Made by a program: the position numbers and the translations under genes. From the NCBI GenBank assembly GCA_946409435.1, contig CAMJWJ010000010.1, forward strand, positions 1-37,345: a stretch of DNA of 37,345 nucleotides, written 5' to 3'. Shown one piece after another: positions 22,301 to 30,416 of this stretch. Every line of letters starts with the position of its first letter. The first letter of the stretch is position 1. The notes beneath the pieces were generated by a model, which saw only the letters and a program-made list of their open reading frames with translations, was not told where the DNA came from and did not search any database. The stretch is from an uncultured Prevotella sp. Its GTDB lineage: Bacteria; Bacteroidota; Bacteroidia; Bacteroidales; Bacteroidaceae.

Positions 22301-24976
22301 CACAGCCGTCACCGTTCCACCCTTGATGGTGATGTTTCCAACGATAGCTTTTCTCGAACTGCTGATGTTCTTGTCTTTGGTAAAGCCAGCACCGATACCG
22401 GCAGCGCCTTTACCACCATTGGCGGCGATGATTCCGCTCTCAATAACAATATTGCCGCCGATGACATCTTCCGTTACGTTAAATGCACCGTTCAGACCGA
22501 TGCCAGCAGCATATTGAGCTCCGTTTGCCGTCAGCGAACCGTTGCCCTTGATGGTGAGTGTAGTGCCAGAACCACCAACCTGAATGCCTGCTGTATAGCG
22601 ATACGCCTCTATATTGGGATCATATCTACTTAAACCCGTCACGCTGTTCGTTCCGACAAGGGTAATCTCCGCTGTACCTGCGCAGACGATGCCGCCGTTG
22701 ATAGTTGCACCGCTGAGTGTTATGCCAGCATTGTCTGCTATCGTCACGGTGTGGCTAGTTGAGCCTGTCAACACGTCATTATTGATGGCGGTAAAGTCGC
22801 CGGGGGCATCCGCAAGGTTAATCGTGCTGCTGCGCTCGATGGTGGCCGAGATGGTGACGTCGGATGTGCCAATAGTAACGCTGTAAATGCCGTTGGCATC
22901 GGGTTCAAGCGTGTTTGTGCCGTCGGAAACATTTGAAGCAGTGTATGGGAAAAGCGCCTTGAATGTAACGGTCGTTCCCGAAATATATTTCCCGTCGCCA
23001 TCTGCAGTGTTCGTCGCGCTGACGATTTCCATATTCGTGGGCAGGGTAACGGAATATGTTGCTGCTACCGTTGCCGTAACGGTCACGTCAGTGTTAGGCA
23101 TGACGAAGGTGTATTGTCTGTTTCCAATATCGGTCAGCGTCAGGTCGTTGGTGCCATCGTTCACCTTCAGCGTCGAAGCATCGACTGACGGGTTGAGTGT
23201 CAGCGTGACGGTCTCGCCCTCAGGTGCAGATTTTATGCTTGCCGTAACGCTTGCCTTGATGTCGTCACTGATTGTAATGCTATGTTTTACCACTTTACCA
23301 AAAATGGTTCTTGATGTGCCTTCGCCCGAATCGGAGAACACAGCATCCTTGTCATCACCGGTCACTTCATTATTATTATGCTTGAATACCACATTGACGG
23401 TGGTGCTGGCATTATATCCTTTTCCTATACATTCAGAATTCCAACCTTTTGTTGCAACAATTCGCTTGACACCGCTACCTATCGTGATGGTCATCGTGCC
23501 GCTGCTGGCGTATGCGCCTGTTCCGATGCCGGCACCGCCGGACTGCGTGTCGCCAGTAGCGGTAATGACACCGCCGTTCAGCGTGACGCTGGTCACATAG
23601 CCATTGTTGCCGCCGCCAATGCCCGCACTGTTGGAGTAGCCATCCGCCGTTGCATTGACGATACCGCCGTTGATGGTGATGTTACCGCTAGTCGAGCCGT
23701 AGCCGCCACCGATACCAGCGTTATTACCGGTTGCCGTAATCTTTCCACCATTGATATTGATAGTACCGAAATTAGAGTTGTTTCCGCCGCCTATACCGGC
23801 GCAATTAAATTCGGTTGTTGCCGTAGCCACGAGTGCACCCATCGTCGCCTCGTCCTCCGACTGCGCATAGACATTGAATGTTGCGCTGCTGCCAACACCA
23901 ATGCCCTTATTGGCGGTCAGCGTCGCACCGTCGAAGAGAATCAGGTTGACCGTACCGCTCACGCTGATGCGATCGGTGATGGTCACATCATCATAGACCA
24001 CATACCATCCCTCATTCCATGAAGTCGAGGAACTTGTGACTGCCGTTGCAATTTCGTTTAGCGTTGTCAGCGTACCGTTACCGTCGAGGTATTTCACAAC
24101 ATGTGTCTGCAACTCGGTGATTTCGTTGGTGCAGGCTTCGTCGCTGAAATATTTATTACACATGGAGCACTGCCAATACTCGATGTGGTTTGCGTCCGCA
24201 TCGTGATGTGCGCCAGTGTGGGGTTTCATCGGCTCTATGACAGCATCTTCGGCAAGTTCGGTCGTTCCGTTTTCGTCTGAGAAATACTTGCCATCGCCGC
24301 GCTTGTAGCACTCCTGCTTGATACCCGCCTCCGTGCATGTAGCAGCCCTTACGGTCAGGTGCGTGTAGGTCAGGTTCTCATAGCCGTAGAACTGCAACTC
24401 ATTGAGAATGCTCATCATAGTACCTTCAACTTCGTATATTTCAAAGCGGAAATACTGATACTGATTGTTACCGTCGTTGTTGCAGGGAATCTTAAAGCTT
24501 GAACCGTTGCCAAGCGAGGAATTGGAAGAATGAATAGTCGTCCAATTATCACTCTCGCTAAGTTTTGCCTTTAACGCCCACGATGTGGGTTTCCAATTCT
24601 CATTTACCGAATTATCGTATGTCAAGACATAGCCTTTCGGAATAATAGGAGCATCGGCATGGAACTCCACAAATGCGGGGTCTACTATGCCGCCGTTAAA
24701 GTCGCCAGCGGGAGCATTGGGATCATCCACATTTTTCTTTACCCACCATTCATTCGACAGATTACCGTCCACGAAGTTCGAGTAACTGGCTGTGCCTGCC
24801 GTAGCGGTGAAGCCTGTGAACAGTGTGTAGTCCGTGCCGCCCACGTTGATGGTTGATGTAGTCGTTGCCCACGCCGTAACAGTCGTGAGCATCATCACAA
24901 GCAGCAGCATCGCTGCCCGTCGCGTTGCGCCCAGCCCCAAGGCCAAGGGCGCGAAAAAGTCTTTCTTAATACTCAT
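19367..24976 (-). CDS. Giant secreted repeat protein with type IX-like tail
   Basis: An 1869-aa exported protein. The signal peptide has a basic start and the core MLLLVMMLTTVTAWA, cut near residue 37. Residues about 40-200 look like a discoidin-type beta-sandwich (NEWWVKKN, KYQYFRFEIY-like strands), followed by a His/Cys module with CSMCNKYFSDEACTNEI. From about 330 on, stretches such as AGIGGG, ITINGGIVNAT and VTLNGGVITATG repeat with a period fitting a right-handed beta-helix; between them are Ig/MBG-like beta domains (YTGSEIKPEPQVTIG, FKGDYTPLG). The last 30 residues, with WYDLQGRKLSGKPTQKGLYI, form a Prevotella-type C-terminal sorting tail. A surface adhesin or glycan-binding role is inferred. 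A 7-bp repeat (19475-19509) is translated within GTIDNGQWTIDNY. It is monocistronic, with no clear TAnnTTTG box upstream. Confidence 0.8.
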   Translation of the reverse strand: MSIKKDFFAPLALGLGATRRAAMLLLVMMLTTVTAWATTTSTINVGGTDYTLFTGFTATAGTASYSNFVDGNLSNEWWVKKNVDDPNAPAGDFNGGIVDPAFVEFHADAPIIPKGYVLTYDNSVNENWKPTSWALKAKLSESDNWTTIHSSNSSLGNGSSFKIPCNNDGNNQYQYFRFEIYEVEGTMMSILNELQFYGYENLTYTHLTVRAATCTEAGIKQECYKRGDGKYFSDENGTTELAEDAVIEPMKPHTGAHHDADANHIEYWQCSMCNKYFSDEACTNEITELQTHVVKYLDGNGTLTTLNEIATAVTSSSTSWNEGWYVVYDDVTITDRISVSGTVNLILFDGATLTANKGIGVGSSATFNVYAQSEDEATMGALVATATTEFNCAGIGGGNNSNFGTININGGKITATGNNAGIGGGYGSTSGNITINGGIVNATADGYSNSAGIGGGNNGYVTSVTLNGGVITATGDTQSGGAGIGTGAYASSGTMTITIGSGVKRIVATKGWNSECIGKGYNASTTVNVVFKHNNNEVTGDDKDAVFSDSGEGTSRTIFGKVVKHSITISDDIKASVTASIKSAPEGETVTLTLNPSVDASTLKVNDGTNDLTLTDIGNRQYTFVMPNTDVTVTATVAATYSVTLPTNMEIVSATNTADGDGKYISGTTVTFKALFPYTASNVSDGTNTLEPDANGIYSVTIGTSDVTISATIERSSTINLADAPGDFTAINNDVLTGSTSHTVTIADNAGITLSGATINGGIVCAGTAEITLVGTNSVTGLSRYDPNIEAYRYTAGIQVGGSGTTLTIKGNGSLTANGAQYAAGIGLNGAFNVTEDVIGGNIVIESGIIAANGGKGAAGIGAGFTKDKNISSSRKAIVGNITIKGGTVTAVGVTADGGNGADGIGAGDNIYHATYQIGTVTIYDDIDKVDASSINDFGSVVYKHGETNVTASKTDYFTIGTDGNRRLIVQKPVIADVPEQTYTGSEIKPEPQVTIGSLILTKGTDYDYSYTDNTNVGTATATVTFKGDYTPLGSVAKEFTILPSTVVVNVTGNGTVTYNDKSAASGETFGVAAEKGTDVTLTLAPESGYAVSIAYGYTNNSWTASGLKLPINGTTATLTVPNDMKDGTYVNLTVTFVSALAGGADEASAVALTDNTVTNFAGGWYKVDSDITFDHTLNLLGDTHLIIDDGKTMTVNTATSEGILSDYTLFVSGEGTLSVATTGDYGIAVCVGNYVQTGATVTASGYIGIRCTDDFIGFDFDNDFTFSGGQLTATGNSGGIWADNDITLSCTNATDFIQASSYSSGYGAVKIADGKALTDGTVASNGMNGYSGTLTYEQRIAIGGKTLRRAVITSYVEASGTLHENVIAIPLDNTMTTLAAGWYVVNENVDYTGQITLSGDVTLILGDGCIMSIGKDEQLNATIMDCQNHNLTIYGQSGGTGWLKAYSEDGINNVNYYTQYSGNVVIFDGNGACIYANNSVTLLGGTLDVESGEGANGDISGGSISILGGKLWARYKGLKTMSGKIILGYTNATDQIYVKAYNPQNGLQIADGKTLVDDYGVIWSGTLDNDQIEHGINNRTLKPLDYTGVTLTKEYYNVSATFNGSSETTVSIPVDVEVNSVTYNRTFTEGKPSTVMLPFSLGEGQTLTGGTLYKFTGVTKNETAGKWEATMTETATLQANTPYLLMPNNELVDGKVTFNLGSSWSTVTLNTTGGGNCLDSDTEGWVFHGTYSKKLWNEVETHDYGFAASSGTSADDKSVEAGQFVRLTTGASAKPMRCYLSYVGVPNQARSLSRGAAATEEELPSSIIVRLVGANGQTTGIGTIDNGQWTIDNYADADGWYDLQGRKLSGKPTQKGLYINNGKKIVIK
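19475..19509 (-). repeat. In-gene heptamer repeat (ATTGTCA/ATTGTCC)
   Basis: Four to five copies of ATTGTC(A/C) lie in the coding sequence for the linker before the C-terminal sorting tail. One unit gained or lost would shift the frame and remove the tail. Confidence 0.7.
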
Positions 24977-25068
24977 TGTTTTGTTTATTTTTGATTAATA
25001 TGATAATTGTTTCTTCCGATTAATATTGATTTATCTGACGGATAGTCACAAAAAGCCTTACGGCCTCG

Positions 25069-25184
25069 CCGAAGGCAAAGCCGTATATGTCGCTGGTCAC
25101 GCCGCCCACCCGTCGGGCGTCGCTCCATGCTGATGTTTAGAGTATAGAGTGAGTGAGTGAGTGAGTGAGTGAGTGAGTGAGTGA
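25069..25184. repeat. Dispersed element copy A with (GAGT)9 tract
   Basis: Begins GCCGAAGGCAAAGCCGTATA and ends in nine GAGT units (25147-25182). It shares an ordered set of blocks with copy B at 25709-25806: CCGAAGGCAA, AGCCGTA, GTCG, CGTCGCTC-ATG, TATAG and GTGAGTGAGT. Read on the minus strand, the tract gives (CACT)n inside a 37-codon frame (25250 to 25137: start MRKIEKITLFNANCLATS, then SLTH repeats); that frame is too uncertain to call a gene. The rest of 24977-25345 shows nothing else. Confidence 0.6.
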
Positions 25185-25345
25185 TAACGAATTATTTGAC
25201 GTAGCCAAACAATTCGCGTTAAACAATGTTATCTTCTCAATCTTTCTCATGTCTCGTTAATGTATATGGTCGGGTGTTCCTTTATTATAATTTTAGAACA
25301 AATCTGAGTGCGTGCCAGTCTGCAGGGATACCGTATATGCCATAG

Positions 25346-25576
25346 CTATAGACCCATTTCCTTATAAAAGTCTTTCAGTGAATCATAATGATACACTCTG
25401 CCGTTCTTGACATTATCCATCGCCTCGCGATAACCGGCCGTTTTTGTGATGTCGTAATCTTTCTTCTTAGTGGCCTTATGTACCTTGACAGAAGTCACGC
25501 CTACAAGCATCTTGCATGCGTTCTTTACCTTTGAAACCAAACTCTCATCTGGTACCTGTAACACTACTGTTGCCAT
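25346..25576 (-). CDS. Small antitoxin-like protein
   Basis: A 76-aa soluble protein. The ATG at 25576 is chosen because a TAACTTTG promoter box lies at 25606-25613; any longer reading would start upstream of the promoter. The N-terminus ATVVLQVPDESLVSKVKNA forms a beta strand and helix typical of small ribbon-helix-helix or RelB-like antitoxins, and the end GYREAMDNVKNGRVYHYDSL resembles the toxin-binding tail of Bacteroidales antitoxins of this size. No toxin gene follows: the downstream frame stops within about 20 codons. It may be an orphan antitoxin. It is flanked by the two copies of a dispersed repeat. The function is inferred from general features only. Confidence 0.55.
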   Translation of the reverse strand: MATVVLQVPDESLVSKVKNACKMLVGVTSVKVHKATKKKDYDITKTAGYREAMDNVKNGRVYHYDSLKDFYKEMGL

Positions 25577-25605
25577 AATCGTTAATTCTTTTACTTTTTC
25601 GAGTG

Positions 25606-25613
25606 CAAAGTTA
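25606..25613 (-). promoter_or_regulatory. -7 box for the antitoxin-like gene
   Basis: TAACTTTG on the minus strand, about 30 bases before the ATG at 25576; it decides the start. Confidence 0.6.
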
Positions 25614-25708
25614 CGAAACATTCCGCACATTCGTAGCAATTCTTCGGAAAAATCTACAAGTTTTAACGGAAAAGCGGGTGAAATTGAGCTATGACCAATG
25701 GTTCTCAT

Positions 25709-25806
25709 GCCCGAAGGCAAGCACAGCCGTACATCGCCATCGCTCGCCGACACAAGTGTCGTCGCTCAATGTCTTTATAGTTAATAAGGAATATAGTGAG
25801 TGAGTA
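25709..25806. repeat. Dispersed element copy B
   Basis: Begins GCCCGAAGGCAA, continues with AGCCGTACATCGCC and GTCGTCGCTCAATG, and ends in TATAGTGAGTGAGT with only two to three GAGT units. It shares block order with copy A at 25069-25184, with diverged and inserted bases between. The two copies bracket the antitoxin-like gene in the same orientation. Confidence 0.55.
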
Positions 25807-25934
25807 ATATAAAAGCACTATAAAGGTACAACATTTTTAGAAAATAACGTCAGACTTTCGTCAGTTTATCGTTGCTGTTAACGGTTTTGTAACATTTTGG
25901 CACACTTTTGCTTTGCATTTTCCGAAAATAGTAG

Positions 25935-25942
25935 TATCTTTG
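25935..25942 (+). promoter_or_regulatory. -7 box for the polysaccharide locus
   Basis: TATCTTTG, 20 bases before the ATG at 25963. It is probably the main promoter for the flippase, GT2, DUF6625-like and acyltransferase genes, between which I see no other such box. Confidence 0.55.
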
Positions 25943-25962
25943 CAAAAAGTTTCTGACAGACG

Positions 25963-27495
25963 ATGGGTGGACGCTTACATAAGAGCATAGTGAATGCGGA
26001 AGTAAATCTGCTGTTTTACTTTCTGTCACTCTTCCTGACCTTCTTCTCACGCAAGATATTCCTCGACAACCTGGGAGCGGAGTTTATCGGACTGACGGGT
26101 ACGCTGAACAACATCTTAGGATACCTGAACCTGACGGAGCTGGGCATATCGGCCTGCGTGGGCTACTTCCTGTTCAAGCCCCTGCAGTCGGGCAACAGGC
26201 AGGAGACTCAGGAGATTCTGGCCCTACTGGGATGGCTGTACCGATGGATAGGTGCCATTGTCTTTGGCGGTGCCGTCGTCGTCAGCCTCTTCTTCCCGCT
26301 GGTCTTCGCAAATACGGAGCTGGGGCTGGGCATCGTCTACTTCGCCTTCTACTCCTTCTTAGGGTCGTCGCTCATCGGCTATTTCATCAATTACCGGCAG
26401 GTGCTGCTCACCGCCGACCAGAAGAACTATCTGGTGGCCGTCTACTACCAGTCGGCCAACCTGATTAAGATTGCCCTGCAGATATTCTTGGCCGTCAGCT
26501 ATAAGAACCTGTATGTCTGGGTGGCCGTGGAGTTTCTGTTTGGCATCGTGGGGTGCATCGTGCTGAACTGGAAGATTGACAAAGAGTATCCTTGGCTCAG
26601 CGTCGACAAGCGGCAGGGCAAGGCACTGCTGAAGAAGTATCCCGACGTCATAGCCAAGACGAAGCAGGTGTTCATCCACAAGATCAAGGACTTCTTCCTC
26701 ATCAAGAGCGACGAGCTCTTTATCTTCCTGTTTGTCTCCTTGAAAATGGTTGCTTTCTATGGCAACTACATGATTGTCGTCTCGAAACTCGTCTCGCTGT
26801 TCTCGGCTATCACCGGCAGCGTGGGGGCCAGCGTGGGCAACCTCGTGGCCGAGGGCGACAAGCAGAAGTTGTTCAAGGTGTTCTGGGAGTTCACCACCAT
26901 CCAGCATACCATCGCTGCCGTGCTCAGCTTCTCGCTATACCACTTCCTCGAGCCGTTCATCGCCCATTGGCTTGGAGCGCAGTACATCATGGACCACGAG
27001 GTGCTGGTGCTGCTGGTTGTCTTCATCTACATAGCCAATTCACGGGGAGCCGTCGACGCATTCAACTATGCCCACGGGCTGTATGCCGACGTGTGGTCAG
27101 CATGGGCAGAACTGATTATCAATGCCTCGGTCACGATAGTCTGCGGCTTGTACTGGGGAATCGTCGGCATACTGCTGGGAAAGATTGTCAGCCTCTTGGC
27201 CATTGTGGCCCTCTGGAAGCCCTACTACCTGTTCAGTGCCGGTTTCAAGGAGTCTGTGTCGGTCTATTGGAGGGGGGTGACACGCAACTACCTGATTTCA
27301 GCCGTTGCCTTTCTCTTCTCCACCATGCTGCTACGACAGGTACCCGTCGACCCGTACGCCAGCATCTGGACGTGGATGGTCTATGCCGCTGCAGGCATGG
27401 CCATCTTCCTGACCATCGACCTGACGTCCACCTACATCTTTGCCAAGGGTGCCAAGGACACGATGAGAAGAATGAAAATGAAGAGTGAAGAATGA
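25963..27495 (+). CDS. Polysaccharide flippase-like membrane protein (Wzx/MVF superfamily)
   Basis: A 510-aa polytopic membrane protein with about 12-14 hydrophobic segments. The N-terminus LLFYFLSLFLTFFSRKIFLDNLGAEFIGLTG resembles Bacteroidales sugar transporters of the Wzx/MOP exporter family, in which early TM1-TM2 charges (SRK, LG) line the cavity. The role would be flipping of undecaprenyl-linked oligosaccharide across the inner membrane. It heads a run of glycosyltransferase-type genes, which supports it. The last residues, MKMKSEE, are encoded by a TGAAGAR heptamer array, so its exact C-terminus can vary. No wzy-like polymerase is recognised in the window. It is not homologous enough in my reading to name it wzx with certainty. 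Confidence 0.78.
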   Translation: MGGRLHKSIVNAEVNLLFYFLSLFLTFFSRKIFLDNLGAEFIGLTGTLNNILGYLNLTELGISACVGYFLFKPLQSGNRQETQEILALLGWLYRWIGAIVFGGAVVVSLFFPLVFANTELGLGIVYFAFYSFLGSSLIGYFINYRQVLLTADQKNYLVAVYYQSANLIKIALQIFLAVSYKNLYVWVAVEFLFGIVGCIVLNWKIDKEYPWLSVDKRQGKALLKKYPDVIAKTKQVFIHKIKDFFLIKSDELFIFLFVSLKMVAFYGNYMIVVSKLVSLFSAITGSVGASVGNLVAEGDKQKLFKVFWEFTTIQHTIAAVLSFSLYHFLEPFIAHWLGAQYIMDHEVLVLLVVFIYIANSRGAVDAFNYAHGLYADVWSAWAELIINASVTIVCGLYWGIVGILLGKIVSLLAIVALWKPYYLFSAGFKESVSVYWRGVTRNYLISAVAFLFSTMLLRQVPVDPYASIWTWMVYAAAGMAIFLTIDLTSTYIFAKGAKDTMRRMKMKSEE

Positions 27496-27513
27496 AGAAT
27501 GAAGAATTTACAA
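27474..27513 (+). repeat. Heptamer array TGAAGAA/TGAAGAG (first copy)
   Basis: About five units span the 3' end of the flippase gene and the space before the GT2 ATG at 27515. Units carry overlapping ATG and TGA (ATGA). Confidence 0.7.
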
Positions 27514-27514
27514 T

Positions 27515-28318
27515 ATGAGATATTCTATCATCACCGTCAATTACAATAATGTGGAGGGGCTGTGCAGAACCATTGAGAGCGTGACCAGCCAGACCTGCCG
27601 CGACTTCGAGTTCATCGTCATCGACGGAGGCTCTACCGACGGCAGTGCCGAGGTGCTGAAAGCATACGACAAGGACATCGACTACTGGGTGTCGGAACCT
27701 GACGGAGGCATCTATCAGGCCATGAACAAGGGGATAGCCCAGGCTCACGGCGAATACCTGAACTTCATGAACTCGGGCGACAGCTTCTACGACGGGCAGG
27801 TGCTGGAACGGCTGACGGCAAGTAGGCTCTCGGCGGACATCATCGTCGGCAGAGACTACCATTTCGACGAGGCTACCGGACAGGGCTTTGCCACCTTGCT
27901 GCCTCCAAGGGTGACGATGCTGACGTTCATCCACCACTCACTGCCCCACCAGAGTTCTTTCTTCAGAAGGACGCTGTTTGCCGACTCGCCCTACGACGAA
28001 TCGCTACGACTGGTTGCCGACGTGAAGCTGTATATCCAGAAGATATGCGTAGAACAGCGTACCGTGCAGCTGGCAGACATCATCGTCTGCCGACGCGAGA
28101 AGGACGGTGCCAGCGTGGCGCACAACGACACGAGGCTCAGCGAGCACAGCCGCGTCGTCGGCGAATACTTGCCCAAGGGGGCCATCGAGGACTATGAGAC
28201 GCTGTACCTGTTGGACAAGAGCACGATGTACAAGCTCATGACGCTGCTACACCACAGCAAGGGGCGGCGATGGCTGGCCTACTGCATCAGGATCATCCAC
28301 AGACTGTGCTGTTCCTGA
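27515..28318 (+). CDS. Glycosyltransferase family 2
   Basis: A 267-aa GT-A-fold enzyme. It begins YSIITVNYNNVEGL, followed by VIDGGSTDGS at 35-44 (D37), the EPDGGIYQAMNKG loop at 61-73 and MNSGD at 85-89, the metal/donor-binding motif. This is the pattern of GT2 enzymes that transfer sugars to lipid-linked or polysaccharide acceptors. There are no transmembrane segments, so it acts at the inner face of the cytoplasmic membrane. It starts 20 bases after the flippase stop, across the heptamer array. The acceptor and donor cannot be told from sequence. Confidence 0.88.
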   Translation: MRYSIITVNYNNVEGLCRTIESVTSQTCRDFEFIVIDGGSTDGSAEVLKAYDKDIDYWVSEPDGGIYQAMNKGIAQAHGEYLNFMNSGDSFYDGQVLERLTASRLSADIIVGRDYHFDEATGQGFATLLPPRVTMLTFIHHSLPHQSSFFRRTLFADSPYDESLRLVADVKLYIQKICVEQRTVQLADIIVCRREKDGASVAHNDTRLSEHSRVVGEYLPKGAIEDYETLYLLDKSTMYKLMTLLHHSKGRRWLAYCIRIIHRLCCS

Positions 28319-28361
28319 ACGATTCCTCCAATCTGTTACATCAACAATCATCGCATTCACA

Positions 28362-29285
28362 ATGGATTCAATCGTTATCATCTTCCCATATTTTGGGCCC
28401 TTGCCTCCTCAGTATGGCATGTGGCGTGCTTCGGCATTGAGGAATCCCACCGTTGAATTCATGTTCTTTACTGATTCCGACGTGGAGCCTGCCGAGAACA
28501 TCATCGTACACAAAATGCTGTTTGACGACTTCCGGCAAATAGTCCAGAAGGCATTCGACTTCCCCATTGTCCTTGACCGCCCCTATAAACTCTGCGAATA
28601 CAAGCAAGCCTACGGCTATATCCTGCAGGACTACATCAAGGGCTACGACTTCTGGGGATTTGGCGACCTCGACCTCGTCTATGGCGACCTGCGTACCTTC
28701 CTCGACGGCGAGGCCCTGTCGCATAAGCTACTGCTGGGATGGGGGCACCTCACCCTACTCCACAACGACGAGGATGCCAACACGTATTTCATGAAACAGG
28801 CCGATGGCTACCAGAACTACCGAGATGCCTTCACCACTACCAGCATCACCTTCTTCGACGAGTTCGGTCACAAGGGATGCAGTGACAAGTGGCGCGACCT
28901 ACGGCCGGACGACTGCTGGCTGGAAGAGCCGTTCGACAACGTCTCGAAGCCCAAGCAGGCGTATCATTTCTGCAGCCTCAACAGGGGGTGGAAGCAGGTG
29001 GTCTTCGAGCATGTCGGCAATAAGCTCTACATGCTACGGTTCCATCACGGACAGTTAGAGCAGCAGGAGTCGCTCTATGCACACTTCCAGCACCGTGGCT
29101 TCATGAAGGACCGCGTCACCGACTACGACCGTTTCCTGGTGACCCCCAGGGCAGTCATCGACTATCCCCGCCACTTCGTCCGTCTCCGTCTTCGCTGGCT
29201 ATGCCGTAACCGCTGCCTGATGACAAAATACTACCAGTGGCGCGACTACATCATCTGGCGCCTGCATCTCGACTACCAAAGGTAA
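28362..29285 (+). CDS. DUF6625-like putative glycosyltransferase
   Basis: A 307-aa soluble protein. It starts SIVIIFPYFGPLPPQYGMW and has a DxD-like site in WGFGDLDLVYGDL (D102-L-D104), with an early FTDSD near 36-40. These features match the Bacteroidales family I know as DUF6625, found in capsule and O-antigen loci and often annotated as a glycosyltransferase. The DLD could bind metal and nucleotide-sugar, which is inferred rather than shown. It lies between GT2 and the acyltransferase, with only six bases to the next start, and is expected to be part of the same operon. Confidence 0.7.
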   Translation: MDSIVIIFPYFGPLPPQYGMWRASALRNPTVEFMFFTDSDVEPAENIIVHKMLFDDFRQIVQKAFDFPIVLDRPYKLCEYKQAYGYILQDYIKGYDFWGFGDLDLVYGDLRTFLDGEALSHKLLLGWGHLTLLHNDEDANTYFMKQADGYQNYRDAFTTTSITFFDEFGHKGCSDKWRDLRPDDCWLEEPFDNVSKPKQAYHFCSLNRGWKQVVFEHVGNKLYMLRFHHGQLEQQESLYAHFQHRGFMKDRVTDYDRFLVTPRAVIDYPRHFVRLRLRWLCRNRCLMTKYYQWRDYIIWRLHLDYQR

Positions 29286-29291
29286 ACAAGG

Positions 29292-30287
29292 ATGAAACAG
29301 AGATTAGACTACATTGACATCGCAAAGGGGATAGGCATCCTGTTGGTGGTATGTAATCATACGATATGCCCCGAAATGGTACACTACACCGCAGCGGTCG
29401 TCGTGCCTATCTTCTTCTTCTGCTCGGGATACACCTCGCATAAAAAAGATAACGGCATCAAGGAGAACGTCATACGCCATGCCGTGCGACTGCTGAAGCC
29501 CTACCTGCTGTTCAGCCTGTTATTGATGGTCTACTTTCACGACTTCTCCAAACGTGCCATATTGGGTATATGCTATTCCAGATACTGCCTCTATCCCTTT
29601 GGAACGACTTCAGACATCGTACACTTCATGACGGTAGGCAACTTCCCCATGTGGTTTCTTACCTGCATGGCGGTGTCCTACCTGCTATACGCCGTTCTGG
29701 TCTATTATCCGAGATACAGGTACTATCTTCTTGCCAGCTACCTGCTGCTTTCAGTACTGATGACCTACCTGCCCGTTCTCTTGCCCTGGAGCATTGACAC
29801 GGCGTTTCTGATGGCAGTCATCATGTACGGCGGCACCATGGTCCGTGACAGCATCCCGGACTTATACCGTTCCAGGCGGCCGCACGTCTTTGTCATCATC
29901 TGTGCACTTGTCTACTTGATATTGCTGCCGCTCTTCGACGGCATCAACATCTCTGTGCGGCAATACGGCTACTCCATCTGGACATACCTCGTTGCTGCCA
30001 TTGCCGGATGCGTGGTGCTTGTCTACATTTCACGGCTGCTTGAGCACACGCTGCTTGCAAAGCTGTTCCAACAGATCGGCCATCATTCGCTGACCATTTT
30101 CAGTATTGAGATTCCATTCGTCATTCTCGGGAAGCAAATCGGCGACGCCCTCTTTGGCAGTCTGCCCCAGCAGGCCATGCTCCTGGCAACTGCCACGACA
30201 CAAGTCGTCATCGCCATTGCCGGCGGGTATCTGATTTCATTTCTGTTGCACAAGAACAAGCTCACATACAACCTGTTTTTCAGATAA
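29292..30287 (+). CDS. Acyltransferase 3 family membrane protein
   Basis: A 331-aa integral membrane protein with about 10 hydrophobic segments. The N-terminus LDYIDIAKGIGILLVVCNH (H23) is the typical lead of the Acyltransferase_3/OafA family, and PIFFFCSGY follows as the second motif. Members transfer acetyl or other acyl groups to sugars in surface polysaccharides, so it likely O-acetylates a residue of the glycan built by this locus. It follows the DUF6625-like gene by six bases. A new promoter appears after it (30379-30386), so it is probably the last gene of the first transcript. Confidence 0.85.
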   Translation: MKQRLDYIDIAKGIGILLVVCNHTICPEMVHYTAAVVVPIFFFCSGYTSHKKDNGIKENVIRHAVRLLKPYLLFSLLLMVYFHDFSKRAILGICYSRYCLYPFGTTSDIVHFMTVGNFPMWFLTCMAVSYLLYAVLVYYPRYRYYLLASYLLLSVLMTYLPVLLPWSIDTAFLMAVIMYGGTMVRDSIPDLYRSRRPHVFVIICALVYLILLPLFDGINISVRQYGYSIWTYLVAAIAGCVVLVYISRLLEHTLLAKLFQQIGHHSLTIFSIEIPFVILGKQIGDALFGSLPQQAMLLATATTQVVIAIAGGYLISFLLHKNKLTYNLFFR

Positions 30288-30378
30288 TCCTGCCTTTTAC
30301 GCCCGGCATCCATCAGTGCTGCATGCTGGAATATCAGAAAAAGCTCAAATAAAATTTGGCTTTTTGCTCAGTTATTCG

Positions 30379-30386
30379 TAACTTTG
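30379..30386 (+). promoter_or_regulatory. -7 box for the GT4/glf genes
   Basis: TAACTTTG, 31 bases before the ATG at 30417; it starts a second transcript within the polysaccharide locus. Confidence 0.55.
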
Positions 30387-30416
30387 CAGATTATTAGGAT
30401 GTTTTAGAAAGTTGAA

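Noticed and set aside
20252..24022. Several plus-strand frames of 200-270 codons across the giant gene
   Set aside because: They are antisense shadows of the 1869-aa protein, which has a signal peptide and a sorting tail.
25137..25250. 37-codon frame with SLTH repeats over the GAGT tract
   Set aside because: Most of it is translated simple repeat and no promoter or family supports it; noted only as part of the repeat entry.
25577..25753. N-terminal extension of the antitoxin-like protein
   Set aside because: It would begin inside a dispersed repeat and upstream of the promoter box at 25606-25613.
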